Shown: positions 44,714 through 57,289, counted from the first letter of the stretch. The stretch is DNA of 64,000 bases from Pararge aegeria (GCF_905163445.1 NC_053189.1:11922001-11986000), one strand, 5' to 3'. The notes: generated by a model not told the origin, from the sequence alone. Numbers and translations: made by a program.

Positions 44714-45610
44714 TTCTTGAAAGAAACTAGATTATTTTGTAAGAAGTTACAGCCTAAAACTAGAAACCTTTTTAAAGTATGGAGGTTATTTAAAATAAAC
44801 TTTTAACTTTTGTTAGAAGATTGAATGATGTGACGTTATATCCGTTGAATAGGTACGCAGAAATGTCAAGTTCAGTAAACAATAAGTATTATGCCATGCC
44901 ATGGATTTTGCCAGATTAAAATATGTAAACAGTGTAATTTGCTTTCATTTTTCGGTATTTATTTTCAATAAATTTTACATTACAGATTATAAAGACATTA
45001 TAATAACGTGATAATAAGAGGGGTCATGAACTCAATGGAAGCTTTTAAAAACATCCTTACCTACCGAGGAGGGGTAAAATTCAGCAGGAAGCAATAATGA
45101 GATACACTGCTAAATCCTAATGGAATTGTAATGTTACTAATTATTATACGATATTAGTTATGTCACTGCAAAAAAAATAGGGCAAGCAGAAACTATCTAT
45201 ATAGCATATCTGAGTACCGACCTACTCAGATATTCTACATAGGTTGCTTTCTGTCGTCGATCTCAAAGTCAGAGGAAAGAAGGCAGGAATACATAAACAG
45301 AAAATCTAATTCCCTAACGATATAGATACAATCAATATTTCTTAATTATCAACTCATATGGCTAACTAAAAAAGGGGTTGATCATACGAAATTCTTGAAA
45401 AACCAGTTAATTCTTAATTCAGCAATTGTTATTTGTTACTACAATTATATTTTGAGAAACTAAGCTTTGAAACAATTTACATACATTTACATTCCTAAAG
45501 TTACATAATACTAAAAGAAATAAGTTTAACTAAATTAATATTATACCTCGGTATATTTGTGTAGGTACACATCTATTTTCCATATAGGTAGGACTTAACT
45601 ACATACCGAA
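44714..45610. other. Unique sequence after strong acceptor-like tract
   Basis: TATTTTTTTTCAG ends at 44713 and a 30-codon frame follows to TAA with AATAAA overlapping it (44794-44799). This would suit a last exon, but the encoded residues are low-complexity (Lys, Phe, Leu) and unsupported. Confidence 0.2.
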
Positions 45611-45627
45611 CTGAGATTTGAAGAATC

Positions 45628-45771
45628 ATGGCGTCAAGCCTCACAAACTTCATGAATCCCAATGTCCCGGAAAATATAACAAGCCGATTTATATTCGGGG
45701 GTGGTTCGGGCCGCGCTCGTTTTTCTATCAGCAATCTGGCCCGAGATGTGTGCACCATAAAATATATAAAG
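45628..45771 (+). CDS. Doubtful first exon, unknown protein
   Basis: ATG starts 48 codons reading MASSLTNFMNPNVPENIT, then SRFIFGGGSGRARFS and ISNLARDVCTI, followed by AAAG|GTAACC, a fair donor at 45772. The minus strand also has a 79-codon frame here. No promoter element or acceptor is evident and I do not recognise the sequence. It may be part of a transposon or chance. Confidence 0.2.
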
Positions 45772-46459
45772 GTAACCTTTATTAGGTACTTGAAAGTATT
45801 CTTACAGTTCAAATCTTTAGATATTGCAATAACTACTTTAAATTAATATATGTCATTCACTATAGGTACCTGAATATAAGACCCGTTCTGCTCGGGAATT
45901 CTAAATCCTGTGGGATTACTAATATTTTTTATACAAAATATGTGTGCTAAGGAGTAATTTATATAAAAAACAATATTTTGTTGTTCTCCAAGGTAAATGG
46001 AGAATGGAGAGATTTCGATAGGCGGTGTTAAAGTAAAAAACCAACATAGGTATGTCGGCTTGGCACCAAAAGTTTGGTTGCTTATTTTTATTAAAAAACC
46101 TTGATTTACCAAATCTAGTCACGAAAAACAGTTGCATCCTGCCAAAAGCAAGCCGCGAATCACAAACAAAGGGGTGGCGTCGAAATAATTTCTAATAAGA
46201 AAGCACCGCCCTGAGACAAAAGGTTTCTGTTAAGGGACGCATTATTTTTATATGGGACGGCCACTGAATAACAATATAGGGATTTCTTCGTATAAATATC
46301 TTAATAAAAAGTCCGGGGAATACACAATCATATTCTGATCATGTGCCTACTTACTTCCTTTTTCGCCGAGCGTCAACTAAATGATTTTGGGGTTTTTGAT
46401 TTATGTTCATTTTGTATTGAAAGATTTATATTTATTTAAAAGGATGTTCTTTGTTACTG
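45772..46459. other. Unique sequence
   Basis: Two overlapping minus frames (45843-46112 and 45919-46137) lack domains. 46140-46260 is GC-richer (AAGCAAGCCGCGAATCACAA). Confidence 0.3.
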
Positions 46460-46890
46460 CTTGTCTAATTTGCCTTTAAATGTATCCAGACGGGATCCGT
46501 TTTGTTGAGTGTAATGAGCAAGGTGCGCTCGCCGCGTAGTTAATTCTCCCCTGACGGCTCTTTTTATATTTCCTTACATTTGTGCATTCACTTCAAAGTT
46601 AATTAGACTTTATAGAGCGTTCCTTCCCAATTCCGTTTTACTCTCGCGTCTGACGCACGCCAAGACTTATTCATTGGAGGGAGGAATGAAGGAGCGCGGG
46701 TATGGGAGGGGAGGTCTGGCCCGAAATAGCAAATAAATGAGACGAAAATGTAAATGTTGCGCTTCAAAGATGAAAAGCGCGCCGCTCGCTCGTTCTTGTT
46801 AAGCTCATCGCAAATGTACCAGAATTAGGAGTGGAGCTGAAATAATTTTCAGCCCTGACGTAACCGAAACGACGAGGTTCTTATTTGCGG
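46460..46890. promoter_or_regulatory. GC-richer high-complexity island
   Basis: Repeat-free for over 400 bp: GGTGCGCTCGCCGCGTAG, TCTCGCGTCTGACGCACG, TGGAGGGAGGAATGAAGGAG and AAGCGCGCCGCTCGCTCG. No frame of interest. This is one of the largest non-repeat GC-rich blocks in the window and a good candidate for conserved regulatory DNA. Confidence 0.3.
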
Positions 46891-48439
46891 AATATTAGGC
46901 AAGATTAGTTAAAAATACGTAAAACATAAAATTCTATTATATGTTCATTCAACTCATATTTATATATATAACCGATTCTTAGAAGCTCAGTCCAGTCTTT
47001 TGACCAAGAAATCTGTATATATATGTTTCTTTTTTGATATAAACAAGACAAAGATCTGATTTTTCGCAATTCCCAAAGGACAGATTTTTTTTTAACTAAT
47101 TAATTAAAGAGTGTGCATAAGAAACTTAGATAATTCTGATGCTAGACTATATTAGGTACAGTCTTAAGACTGCTATATTTTCCTGTCACGTTTCTTACCA
47201 ATATGTATCATTAGTAGGTATAATAATAAACTGGGAAAGATCTCAATGCTAATACATGAAGCATATTCTATAAGAATATCCGGTTCTGTTACGGCAGCCG
47301 TCACCTTTCCAGGAAGTTTAGTTTGTTATGGGGAACACGTCTCTAGCCAAAACAATGGAATCCATAACCCGAGTAAGTGAGCTCACGGCATCAAGTTGCT
47401 GCAAGTTCTGACTAATTTATATCTTAGAACATGAAAAGTAAAATAGGTACACGTTCGTTATGTTCATATGAAGCGCCTAATACGTAGTGCGTTATGTATA
47501 ATGTTCCCTGAAATAATCATATTGAATTAACCTTAAGGTTCCCCTTCCCCTAATATTGCAGCTGAAGGATATTAGCAAGGCTGATAATGATGCTTAGAAA
47601 GATTACATTAATAAATTATCGATATACCTTGAAGAAATTTCGAAGGTTTATCAACCCTTCACTTAAAGTAATTTTATAATAAGATTATATTGTATCTATG
47701 ATATGCTATATAACCATTTCGTATAGGTACATATTAGCAAAGAATCACTGCAAGTTTAATCTTGGTAGGTATGTAGTTAAGAATATTTAGTAGTTTCATC
47801 ACGACGGTCGCAAAAGTTAATAAAGTCACTGCACAATATCTGCCAGTCAGCCGACGTATATTTTCCCGAATAAGTCCGCTTAATAAAAGTCGTGACATAT
47901 GTCCGTGTGTTGCCATTGCGGCTCCCCAGCTTATCTCATATTGCATTTGCAATAACCGATTCGGATAAACTTGTTTCATAACGCAATTCAATTGTATTGA
48001 GGAAATTGTTTTAGCAAATCTGAAATTCTGAAATAGAATTGTGATTTAAAAACAGTTTATTTTTTAAAATGAAATCAATAAACCATTCTCGGTTATTGTT
48101 TTTAAATAGATACTTTTTTTCCATTATATTATTGAGGTAAAATGATAATTTGTATGTGGGTAGAGTAACTATAAACAGACATATATATCCCTATAAAGTT
48201 TTATTTTTCAACTTTAAAACTTTTTTAACTATTATAATAAAATATGCCTTTTGGTTAATACTTATTTTAAAAAGATCAAGTTACCTATTGATCGATATTC
48301 AAATAATGTCGATAGTACAGTCTGACAGTGGTGCACAGTTTTTGACCAGGGTAGCATAAAGAAGGAAGATGCCATAAAATAGAAAAATCCTTCGCATTTA
48401 AGAGTTATACAAAATTTTAGGGTAGACAGTGTTTTTGTG
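46891..48439. other. Unique sequence with one CNE-like patch
   Basis: 47790-47995 is of higher complexity (GTCAGCCGACGTATATTTTC, GCCATTGCGGCTCCCCAGC, AATTCAATTG); the 85-codon minus frame over it shows no domain. The rest is AT-rich. Confidence 0.3.
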
Positions 48440-48560
48440 CATGTATGAGTGCACGCAACTGCCCTGAATATAGGCCTCCTTTCTCATAGGAGGGAGGGTT
48501 TTAACATTTGTGTCGGCTTATCCAACGTGGGCTGGTAAACTGTCTCGCGTTGGTAGGTAG
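48440..48560 (-). mobile_element. Family C SINE tail fragment
   Basis: CCTGAATATAGGCCTCCTTT, CTCATAGGAGGGAGGGTTTT and ATCCAACGTGGGCTGG are family C tail words in reverse. Confidence 0.55.
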
Positions 48561-48987
48561 AAGAAACTATCGATTGTACATAAATCATTTTTCGTAGCAT
48601 GAACGACTTTGACTGAAAATGTAGTTGTTACGTATATTATATTATAATTTTATATTAAACTTATATTAACTTATATTAAATGTATATTATGAAAGCAAGG
48701 TAGGTACGTGAACTACCTACAAAGTTACGTCGCGACCTCGCTATAAAGCGGGCATAAAGTCGCGAAACAAAGACGTGCATTTATCTCCGCCCTTCTAAAT
48801 ATGATCTCCGGTAGGTATAATAAACATTGTCATGATGCACTTTTGCACTGAAAAACCTACAGGTCATTACCTACACATACATTTAGATATACATACATTT
48901 AAAACACATACATTACATATAGATACATTTTGAAACGATGTACCTTACTTATGACACTTTTCATCAAAATTAATTTTATTTTTTAAC
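48561..48987. other. Unique intronic sequence
   Basis: CATA/CATT-rich simple stretch at 48868-48930. No gene. Confidence 0.35.
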
Positions 48988-49285
48988 CCAGGCGTATTGG
49001 TAAGTGTTGTGATGTTTTAACGGGAGCGACTGACCCGAGTCGGGTCCGATCCCGGAAGGTAATGTTCTGATTTTTCGATCTTCGGCCGTGGCTAGTTATC
49101 ACACTACCGATAAAGACGTGCCGCTAAGCGCTTAGGCGTTCCGCTACGATGTCGCTAAAAACCAATAAGGGATAAGGGTTTAATATAACGGCCCCTAACT
49201 TATTACTTAACTTATTCTGCCTCTTTACTTACTTCAAATGAGATTATACTCAAGGGCTAACTTGTAGTGAAATAAAAAAAGATAA
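48988..49285 (+). mobile_element. Family A SINE, near full length
   Basis: GAGTCGGGTCCGATCCCGG at 49036-49054 is a tRNA-like B box, showing that family A has a tRNA-derived head. Then CTTCGGCCGTGGCTAGTTAT, CCGATAAAGACGTGCCGC, AGCGCTTAGGCGTTCCGC, TACGATGTCGC, AATGAGATTATACTC and AAGGGCTAACTTGTAGTG, ending in A-rich sequence. Confidence 0.75.
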
Positions 49286-49789
49286 TTAATTTAATATCTT
49301 ACCCATGTACCAAACGGAGGTTCCCTATTTATATTTAAAAAAAAAAATCATTTCATTTGTTACGCATTGGACGTGAAAACAAAAAATTTGTAAGGGTAAA
49401 CCTACAAGTTTAAACGTAAATTATTGTACCACGAAGGAACTTCATACTAATTTTGTTTAGTTTAATACCAGCCGTGTATAGCCGCGATAGGTACAAACTC
49501 AAAAAATGTGTGAAGGTTTATCTTAATCAAACGACTTCATTTAACTCGTGGCATGTAGAACCTTATCAAAAAGCACATCGCTGCATCGTAAACGACCCCC
49601 ACGAGATCATTGATACTGCAGTTCTCAGAAAAGTGCACTACCTTTTTTGCATATTGTTTGCTTCCTTATATACATTGTCATTATATAGTGTAATTACTGA
49701 ACTAATGAGTCCTTAATTTTTCCTTCTTTAGTTCTTAAGCAAGCATTTAACTACCTAACTTATTAAGGACTGCATACAAATGCTGATGT
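49286..49789. other. Unique sequence with an 87-codon frame
   Basis: The plus frame 49453-49716 (…RDRYKLKKCVKVYLNQTT, SWHVEPYQKAHRCIV) has protein-like composition but no identified domain, no ATG at its 5' end and no splice sites. Possibly a transposon relic. Confidence 0.25.
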
Positions 49790-49985
49790 AATCCGTGGAG
49801 GCTGAGTTCCACTGATTGAATTGAATGATTGATCCATTGCTGGACGTAGGTCTTTTGTAAGGATTTCTAAAATCCAGCGACTCCCAGCGAATCGTTTGAT
49901 GTTGGTCATTTACCTCGTCGGAGGCTGACCAACGCAGCAACGCTGCGTTTACCGCTGCGGAGTCGCCGTTCCAGCATGTAAAACT
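49790..49985 (-). mobile_element. RTE-type LINE, C-terminal fragment
   Basis: Minus-strand DNA matches the end of RTE-clade reverse transcriptases (R-W-x-D-D-I-K ... G-x-R-W-x-x-A-Q ... YVQQW). Here it is broken across frames: GCGTTGGTCAGCC, GATTCGCTGGGAGTCGCTGG and CCTACGTCCAGCAATGG are recognisable. Dead copy. Confidence 0.6.
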
Positions 49986-51624
49986 GACTTCAAAAAAGGA
50001 GGGCATTCCGACCGCATATATGCTTTTTTATTTGCGGATAACTTTATCGTTTGGATAATTATTTTTTGTTGGAAAGAAGATACTTCAAAGGTGGTCCCAT
50101 GATAATTGGATCTCAACTTGCATCGGTTTGACGAGCTAACATAGGCATTACAATGTCATCTAGGTTACTAAAGTAATCTTTAACCTATTCAGCTACTTTT
50201 AACTACAATATCCTATAAAACATGCTACTTATAACTAGTGGGTAAGTATTTTACCAAAGATTCGTATAATTTCCAAAAATATTTAATAAAACTTACCTAC
50301 AAAACCTGATAGGGGTAACAATAGGGTATCCACTCGATTTGATTATATACTTAAAGCTATCATAAAATCGTATTATGTAATGAATAATCAGGTACACATC
50401 CTGTTTGCGGAAGCGAAATGAATTCGGCAAATACGGAGGCTCTTCTCCTGCATTTCGAACCCCGTAAATATTTTATGGCCCAGGAAAAAATACACGAACA
50501 AATTACGGAAAAATATTGGGAACATTTTTCAATCCTATTCCTTAAGTGGAACAAACGATAAAAATAAATTTAGCGCTTGTGGGCATTTATAGCTGAGATT
50601 TCTAGAGCTTTCTTGGAGGGGGGGCATGCCATTTCCCTTCTTGCTAATGGATGCTTCAAGGATGGGAAGGGAAAACCGTTTTATTACTTTTATTGTAAAG
50701 AATATTGAAAAAGCTTTTACAATTTGTGAAAAGGTAACAGTGATTACATAATTTTGTTACTATTTTTATTAGATAATACAGTAATAATTAGGGTAAGAGT
50801 GGTGTAGCTAATCTTATCCCAAAATTATTTTTTTTTAGAATAAAAGGCTACTAAGCCATATTGCTATATTTTTTCATATATTAAATATTAAAAAGCCTTC
50901 TAGAGCCCTAAAAGTCGATATTGATTGGTCATCTCTTGTGTACTTTATGATGAGTGAATTATATTTTGATGAGTGAATCTATAGGTACGTAAGTTTTCAA
51001 GAGTTGAAACAAAATTAAACTGTTTTACTGTTCTAAATAACTGAGGTGTCGACAAAATTATCAGATGAACCACCGCCGCTTGACAGTTCGTTAAATTTAT
51101 AACACCTACCGAATTAAATGGGTGCAGACGAAGATTACTCTCACGTTTGTTGGAAGGACGCTGCTCTTTTTCCAGTTTTTTTTTAAATAAGTATTTTTAG
51201 GTATTAAGTAGAAATAACTTTATTTTAAGTATTTTTTTTTTAATTTAAGTTTTATTATTCAATCGTTAGATTTAAACCTTAGTGAGAAATGACATGCTTA
51301 CAAACTTTGTTTCAAAGTTAAATGTACCTACTAAATTGGAACCTACTACTTAAATGGTACCTACCTACTTATGTATGTGCACTACCTATGCATTGATAAC
51401 CAGGCCTTAGTATGGATTCGATTAAATTTGCTTTATTTTATTTGATATAGGTAATATAAAATAGAGGACTTTCAAGGGGACAGAGGTCGATCCAGCGCTA
51501 CCATTTTAGAGATATGCGTACGTTATTTCAAGCAATTAGATATGACTTGCTTTAACTGTGAAGGAGAACCTCGTGGTGAAACCTGTACCTATGAGTTTTC
51601 CATAATATTCTCAAAACCGTGGGT
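49986..51624. other. Unique sequence
   Basis: 50380-50560 is of higher complexity (CGTAAATATTTTATGGCCCA). The remainder is AT-rich with T runs near 50830, 51179 and 51231. No gene. Confidence 0.3.
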
Positions 51625-51715
51625 CCACCACCCTTACGGCTTAAAACCTTCTCATTCTGAAAGGAGTCCTTTTCCTGTAGGACGCCAGTAATGGGTTGAT
51701 AAATAAATAAATAAA
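51625..51715 (+). mobile_element. Family G repeat tail
   Basis: CCTTCTCATTCTGAAAGGAG, TCCTTTTCCTGTAGGACGCC and AGTAATGGGTTGATAAATAA, as at 24361-24440. Confidence 0.6.
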
Positions 51716-51725
51716 TATACTACGT

Positions 51726-51841
51726 CATTACACACATCACCATCTAGCCCCAAAGTAAGCGTAGCTTGTGTTATGGGTACGAAGATAGCTGTTGAATATT
51801 TTTATGAATATAATACTTATAAATACTTATAATATACAGAT
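51726..51841 (-). mobile_element. Family E SINE, headless
   Basis: CACACATCACCATCTAGCCC, AAAGTAAGCGTAGCTTGTGT, TATGGGTACGAAGATAGCTG and TTGAATATTTTTATGAATA match family E; the tRNA head is missing. Confidence 0.8.
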
Positions 51842-52816
51842 AATGATGATGGTGACGATAAGATACTTATGTAATAAATTAGCCAACATAAAAGTATGAT
51901 GCCCTAGTACTCGAACAAGGTGCGACAATTTATGTAGTTGTAACCTACACAAATTTTTAGCTTTTCATTGCTCAACACAAATGCGCATTTGTCCCTACAC
52001 ATACCGATACAATTTAAAATTGAGTCAGCTGAATGAACCTCTTATGTTATGAAACATGAAAAAGTCAATGGTAATTGGTAGCCTCCGCGTTTTTGTTCCA
52101 TTTTAAGAACCATCCTACAAAGTTATGTAAACAACGAAAATATTGTCATGTGTAACGATTTGTTTAAAATAACGACCGTGTAAAATGATTTACTCCTACA
52201 TCGTTTTCCCTGAATAATTTAACAACCAATGGTAAAGAGGGCTACAGAATCATATATTCAAAGGAATTATTATACTCAATGGTAGTAAAATTGTACTTGT
52301 TATGCGCATTTGTCTATTTAATTTACTATGGATAAATACGGACTTAACTTACAAAGTAAGGCTACGCGCGAGGTGTAGGCGTGAAAATGATTTTATACGT
52401 AAAATAAATTACGTAGGTACCTATATTAGCACGGACAAAGCACAGTATTGAAGGTAATTTACGTAGGTGGTATGTAGGTACTTGATGATACCGCAAAATA
52501 AATATGTAGCGCAATAAACATGTGTACTTGTACCTATAGGGAGATATTAATAAATCTGAACATTTTATAGATAGGTAGGTATAACTTATTATGAATGGAT
52601 ATATAGACAGTTAACCTTTGGTGTGCTATAAAACATCTAACTTATAAAAGAGACGTGGCATGTTCTTTAAATAATACTAATAATTTGACGAACATTCAAT
52701 ATAAACAGTTTAATTTAAAAACTAATACAATATTTTGATTGACACCTATTTTTCCTAACCCCTAATGATTTAATATACTGATTATTGAAAATTAAATTTA
52801 TTGGAATACTAAGCAT
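51842..52816. other. Unique intronic sequence
   Basis: Nothing recognised apart from TAGG runs near 52440-52480 and 52573. Confidence 0.35.
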
Positions 52817-52950
52817 TTTCTGGTCTTTAGTCGCTAGCTACCATCCTACCAAATAGATAGGTGAATTTTACACGTATCTATTTGGTAACATGGTAGCGAT
52901 TTTGGGCGTTCCAGTACGATGCCGCCTATAAACTGATACAAACTAGTTAC
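52817..52950 (+). mobile_element. Family A SINE, rearranged
   Basis: TTTTCTGGTCTTTAGTCGCT, AGCTACCATCCTACC, GGGCGTTCCAGTACGATGCC GC, then CCTATAAACTGATAC. Between them CCAAATAGATA and TATCTATTTGG form an 11-bp hairpin (52849-52886) that is not part of the family. Confidence 0.65.
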
Positions 52951-53289
52951 CAGAGTAAAAAAAAACTAAAATCTGCCAAATTTCACAAAATCGAGTAAAT
53001 CTACTGAACTCGATTATAACTAAAATATAAAAACGTGACGTTACTTTAATCGTGATTTGTGCTATTATAGTTGGTAAAACCAAAAGGCCGCTATCATATC
53101 TCTTTATGCCAATGAACACCTAATAACCATCTTAGGATTTTAATTAAAATGTTTTAATCAGTACCTACCTACTAAAGAATTTTAATTCTTTTCTCCATGG
53201 TTTATTAACAAGTAAACTGTATATTATATATTACAATGCTTAGAATTTTCAAGTCCCACTTCTTGGCACAGGCGTCATGTCTCAAAGTT
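52951..53289. other. Unique intronic sequence
   Basis: Nothing recognised. Confidence 0.35.
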
Positions 53290-53400
53290 ACGGGAAAAAA
53301 AAGCTTTGACGCACCATGCTGCTCCAATGCCCGTATGGCAAGCTGTAGCGATAATTATTATCGCCACACTAGTGATAAAAAACTGACGAACTAACTTGTT
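53290..53400 (-). mobile_element. Family C SINE tail fragment
   Basis: AAGCTTTGACGCACCATGCT, GCTCCAATGCCCGTATGGCA: family C tail in reverse, as at 31148. Confidence 0.6.
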
Positions 53401-53523
53401 ATTTTTTTTCTTCAAGACACACAGTCAGACAACGCTAAATATCTACTTAAATACGGGCTTTGTACCTAAGTAACAACTGCTAATTTCCTAATAGAAAGTA
53501 ATTTTAAATAGTAGGTAGTAAGT

Positions 53524-53812
53524 AGAGCTTTTTGTGACAGATCTCGCCCGGAAAATACTACTACACGCGTATTGCTGCAGCCAACGAGCATTGCTGTGTT
53601 TCGGTTTGAAGGGCTTGGTTGCCGGTGTTCCTAAGTTATTACAGACACATGAGGCCTAAAACCTACGCCTTAGGTTTATGGACAAAGGGCGGCGCTTATT
53701 ACGACGAGTGCCTTGCATGCCCGTCGAAGGGTTTGTGTGTTTACAGACAATAGTTTTCTACTTATTTTAAATTGAGCTATCGACTTGGTCCATCAATCAT
53801 TTCTTTTAAAAA
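53524..53812 (+). mobile_element. Family B SINE, near full length
   Basis: GAGCTTTTTGTGACAGATCT, GCATTGCTGTGTTTCGGTTT, GAAGGGCTTGGTTGCCGGTG, GACAAAGGGCGGC, CTTGCATGCCCGTCGAAGGG and CTTGGTCCATCAATCATTTC. Confidence 0.75.
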
Positions 53813-53837
53813 CTCCTCTATACTTTAACAAGCGATT

Positions 53838-53922
53838 TTAGTTCCGACCCACCCCCGAGGAACCCAGGACCACTCAATCTGTAGAGAAATATGCTAACCA
53901 CTATGCAAACGAGCCAACAGCT
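53838..53922 (-). mobile_element. tRNA-headed SINE fragment
   Basis: Minus strand reads TTTGCATAGTGGTTAGCATA (A box) and GTGGTCCTGGGTTCCTCGG (altered B box), a SINE head. Ends 23 bp before the 56-nt candidate exon. Confidence 0.5.
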
Positions 53923-53945
53923 AAATATAAACTTTATTTTTCCAG

Positions 53946-54001
53946 GCGTGTTGCGGGTAAGGCTCGGGCGCGGCGTCCCTCGCGGTCGACCTTACTAACA
54001 G
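53946..54001 (+). CDS. GC-rich candidate alternative exon
   Basis: ACTTTATTTTTCCAG (acceptor) and ACAG|GTGAGG (donor at 54002) bracket 56 nt of 68% GC in AT-rich surroundings, the best-looking isolated exon in the window. Frame 2 is fully open: R-V-A-G-K-A-R-A-R-R-P-S-R-S-T-L-L-T. It could follow exon 1 in phase, but then 60777-60823 would be read in a frame that stops. Following exon 2 it would stop after four codons. So it is either untranslated, an alternative coding form, a poison exon, or unrelated. GGCGTCGACGCC, a 12-bp palindrome, lies just past the donor (54006-54017). Confidence 0.35.
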
Positions 54002-54244
54002 GTGAGGCGTCGACGCCACACAGAACATGATACTAAGGTTTGAATATGAACTTTATTTTTACTAGAATAGAGTACATTTTGAGATAGGCTGCATGCCCAG
54101 CTTATTTATTGCAATTAGCGCTTGACCTTTTGCACCTCTGCTGCAAATTAGAGAAAACTTAAGCGATTTACTTGAACGCTGAAGGTAGGTAATTTATTTT
54201 TATTAATATTTTATTACTATATCTAAATAATAAGAAGTGTTAGA
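54002..54244. other. Unique intronic sequence
   Basis: GC-rich for 30 bp past the donor, then AT-rich. ACTTTATTTTTACTAG at 54048 echoes the acceptor tract upstream of 53946. Confidence 0.35.
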
Positions 54245-54345
54245 TAATACTACTATGTTTCCAGTATTCCTGGGTTCCAGTCTAAACGGCGTAGCTGTGT
54301 AATTACAGGCATACGGGGGCATGGATGCATTAATCATAACACAAT
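54245..54345 (+). mobile_element. SINE-like fragment
   Basis: TATTCCTGGGTTCCAGTCTA, GGCGTAGCTGTGTAATTACA and GGCATACGGGG recall a lepidopteran SINE with a tRNA B-box word. Short and diverged. Confidence 0.4.
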
Positions 54346-56977
54346 ACCTCAATTCGGTTCTTATGTCAACATTATTAGGTACTCTATATTTAAATAGGTT
54401 AATAATATAAATGTAAAACTTTGCCAAAAAGTTTAGAAATATTTTTGTCCATTACAAATATAAGGCTACAGAAATTTTCATAAAATATTGCCCAGAAATA
54501 TATTGTTTAAGTCTAACATATGTTTCTAATAGAAAGGGAAATCCACTTCTATAAATCTAAGGGAAGAAACTTTTTGCGTTATTTGTATATGATTCAGATT
54601 CAAAATTTGGCATCCATCTGATTAAATTACTTGGCAAAATCAGAAGTGACTTACTTTATATTAATTTAATTATTTAGTAAACTATCGTTGCATAGAGCTC
54701 TCGGCTGAAAATATAGTGGAAGGTGGTTTTTTTATGTTGTGGAATAAAATTGATAAATCCTGCGAATTTTTCACGATCTAGCATGTGGAAACGATAGACT
54801 ATCGACACGTAAAAATCTATTAGGTATGTGCGTTTGTGCGTGACTAAGCAGGAGTACAGTGCTGCCAAAATTATACGCGGTTTTTATAGCGAAACTTTTT
54901 TGTTCATTTTAATACGTACATCATTTGTTTCGTTCTCACGTTCAGTTTACGTGGATATAAGAATTCAAAGTGAGCTGGTTTTTGTAGTTAGATATAAGGA
55001 TTTATGCATTCAGACGTGTCTCAGTCCGAATTCACGCAAGCGCATTTGCATTTTTATTGCTTGTAACCTCAGGCTTTGCAAGTTTCACGACAGATTGAAA
55101 ATGCATATATACCTATATAACATTTTATGCATTCTACATATAACTTATTACACCTGCCTACATTGATCTTAAACTGTATAATCATAGTAATAAAATACTC
55201 GTTATGTCAGCAAAAATCTTTCAGTATGTTCGATATTAAATTTATTAATTACGACCTAATAATAGGTTCTCAAGTATTGGTTAATCAGTGCTTAGAACCG
55301 AACTTGCTTAACTAGATATCAGTTAATTATTTATTTATTTTAATAAGTTTACTGCATATAAAGGAATTAATTACAGGACCAAATACATACAATTGTCAAG
55401 CAAAAGTCGACAGTGATTTCTTCACACTAATATAACTACATGCTAGATAATATATAATTTATGAATACCTTAGATACCTACCTACCTACCTACCTGATGA
55501 TGATGATGATTAGATACCTAATACAATACAATTTTTCCCTCAATATTTTAGGGTGTTTACGATATTTATAATCCGTTGAGAATATCACAAAGAGATTTTA
55601 ACATGCATGTTAATAAGTTCTTTAATATGAAAATATTGCAGTATAAAATGTAGTCTTTTGACTTCGCCGCCACGGCAAACTAATTCAATTTCTTAATTTA
55701 TCGCTCTCCAAATTACATGCGTACGAATAAAACCTCAACAATGTTGCGATTAGTTTATTCATGGTGATATTTTAATTTCTTTATTACATTAGCATATTCA
55801 GCACATAAGTAGGTATCTACCAAGGATATTACATTAATTAATATGTAAATTTTACTTTACAATGAAGACATTTGTTAGATGTTTAATGATAGAAAATACC
55901 TTCTTTATTTTTAGGATTTATGAGGGACAATCTTTACTGAGCTCTGTGTATCGATAAATACTATTTTCTTGAATAATACAAGATTAAGGCTATTTTTAAA
56001 ATGCACATCTTATTTAAGGCAACATTGTTTAAATCATAATCAGACAAGAATATTATAAAATGTTGGTACAGATATCTTACTAAAAACATTGATTTATGCA
56101 CCGAGAATCAAAAAATATCTATATTAATATTATAAAGAGTAAAGATTTTTTTGTTTGTTTATTTGTACTCAATATGCTCTGAATGTACTAGACTTATTCG
56201 AACCAGTTCTTCGCCAAAAGAAAGCTACATTATCTCCAAGTAACATTATGCTATATTTCCAAAAAAATTGAAGATTCTTAAGAATATCGGAATAATGTAA
56301 CTCAAAGTAGCCAAATTTTGTCAATAAAACATGGCGTGCGCTGAGAAAACTATTGATGATAAATAAAAAGTACGTAAATATTAAATTACTCATTATTACG
56401 TATAAAAAAGTTCGTTAGGTATAATACGACAAACTATTATAGTTACGTCGCGATAAGTTATAAAAAGATAAGTTAAACAACACCTTTATTGTTGGCTATG
56501 ATGCTAAACTTGTAACAATAGGTGAGTAGGTGTGAAACTTTATTTAGACTTTACCATCGATCAAAACAATGCGTGCTAAATCAAGATTTAGTCAAAGCAG
56601 AACGTTTTAGCTATTGTAATTCTCTGATCAAACATCATATCAGATGATCTATTCCGGGCGATCCGGCGAATCACAATATGTGCCCTTGAAGATAAAATCA
56701 GGCGTACATCGACGAATCGAATACTGAATAACAGAGACCACCGGCCGATGGGTAGTTAGTATGTACACCGTGCTTGTATATCCTAAGTGGTACGAGTAAG
56801 TGTCAATGTACTGATGGGAAAACATACGCATGTTTCTTACATTGGCATTACAGAGATACCAATTTATCTTGTACGTGTTTATTATAATTATAACAAAACG
56901 TAGACAATCGAGTTTGACTTTTTGTTAGTTAAATTATTACAGCAAGGACACATTTACATTAAATAACTGACTTTTGT
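54346..56977. other. Unique AT-rich sequence
   Basis: Longest repeat-poor AT-rich stretch. The 112-codon plus frame 54828-55166 lacks domains, acceptor and donor. CCTA and GAT microsatellites lie at 55479-55511. Nothing else recognised. Confidence 0.35.
55479..55511. repeat. (CCTA)n and (GAT)n microsatellites
   Basis: Four CCTA units followed directly by five GAT units. Confidence 0.85.
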
Positions 56978-57037
56978 TTATTGCTGGTTTAACTTTGATA
57001 CACAATATACTTTTTCAAAACTTAACCAGCAATAAAG
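56978..57037. repeat. Imperfect hairpin, about 21-bp arms
   Basis: TTTATTGCTGGTTTAACTTTG and its near complement CAAAACTTAACCAGCAATAAA flank an 18-nt loop with four mismatches. Confidence 0.65.
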
Positions 57038-57289
57038 TCTACTTTTTCTTTATAGATTATATCGCACAATAGTTATATTTGTTACCATTTTAATTGCTTG
57101 ATTGATATAGGTGTGCTGATAACTAATTCAAACTAACTATCCAACTAACTTATATTTTGAATTAGTTTTTGGGTAAACATATTTCCATATATTATTGGTA
57201 TGGATTCAAAAAAAAATGCTTAGGTTCATTTTTGACAGCCATAACTGTAGATTGTGCTTCAGGAACAAAGTAATATATTGATATTTTCG

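Noticed and set aside
54828..55166. 112-codon plus frame
   Set aside because: No domain, no splice sites, AT-driven composition.
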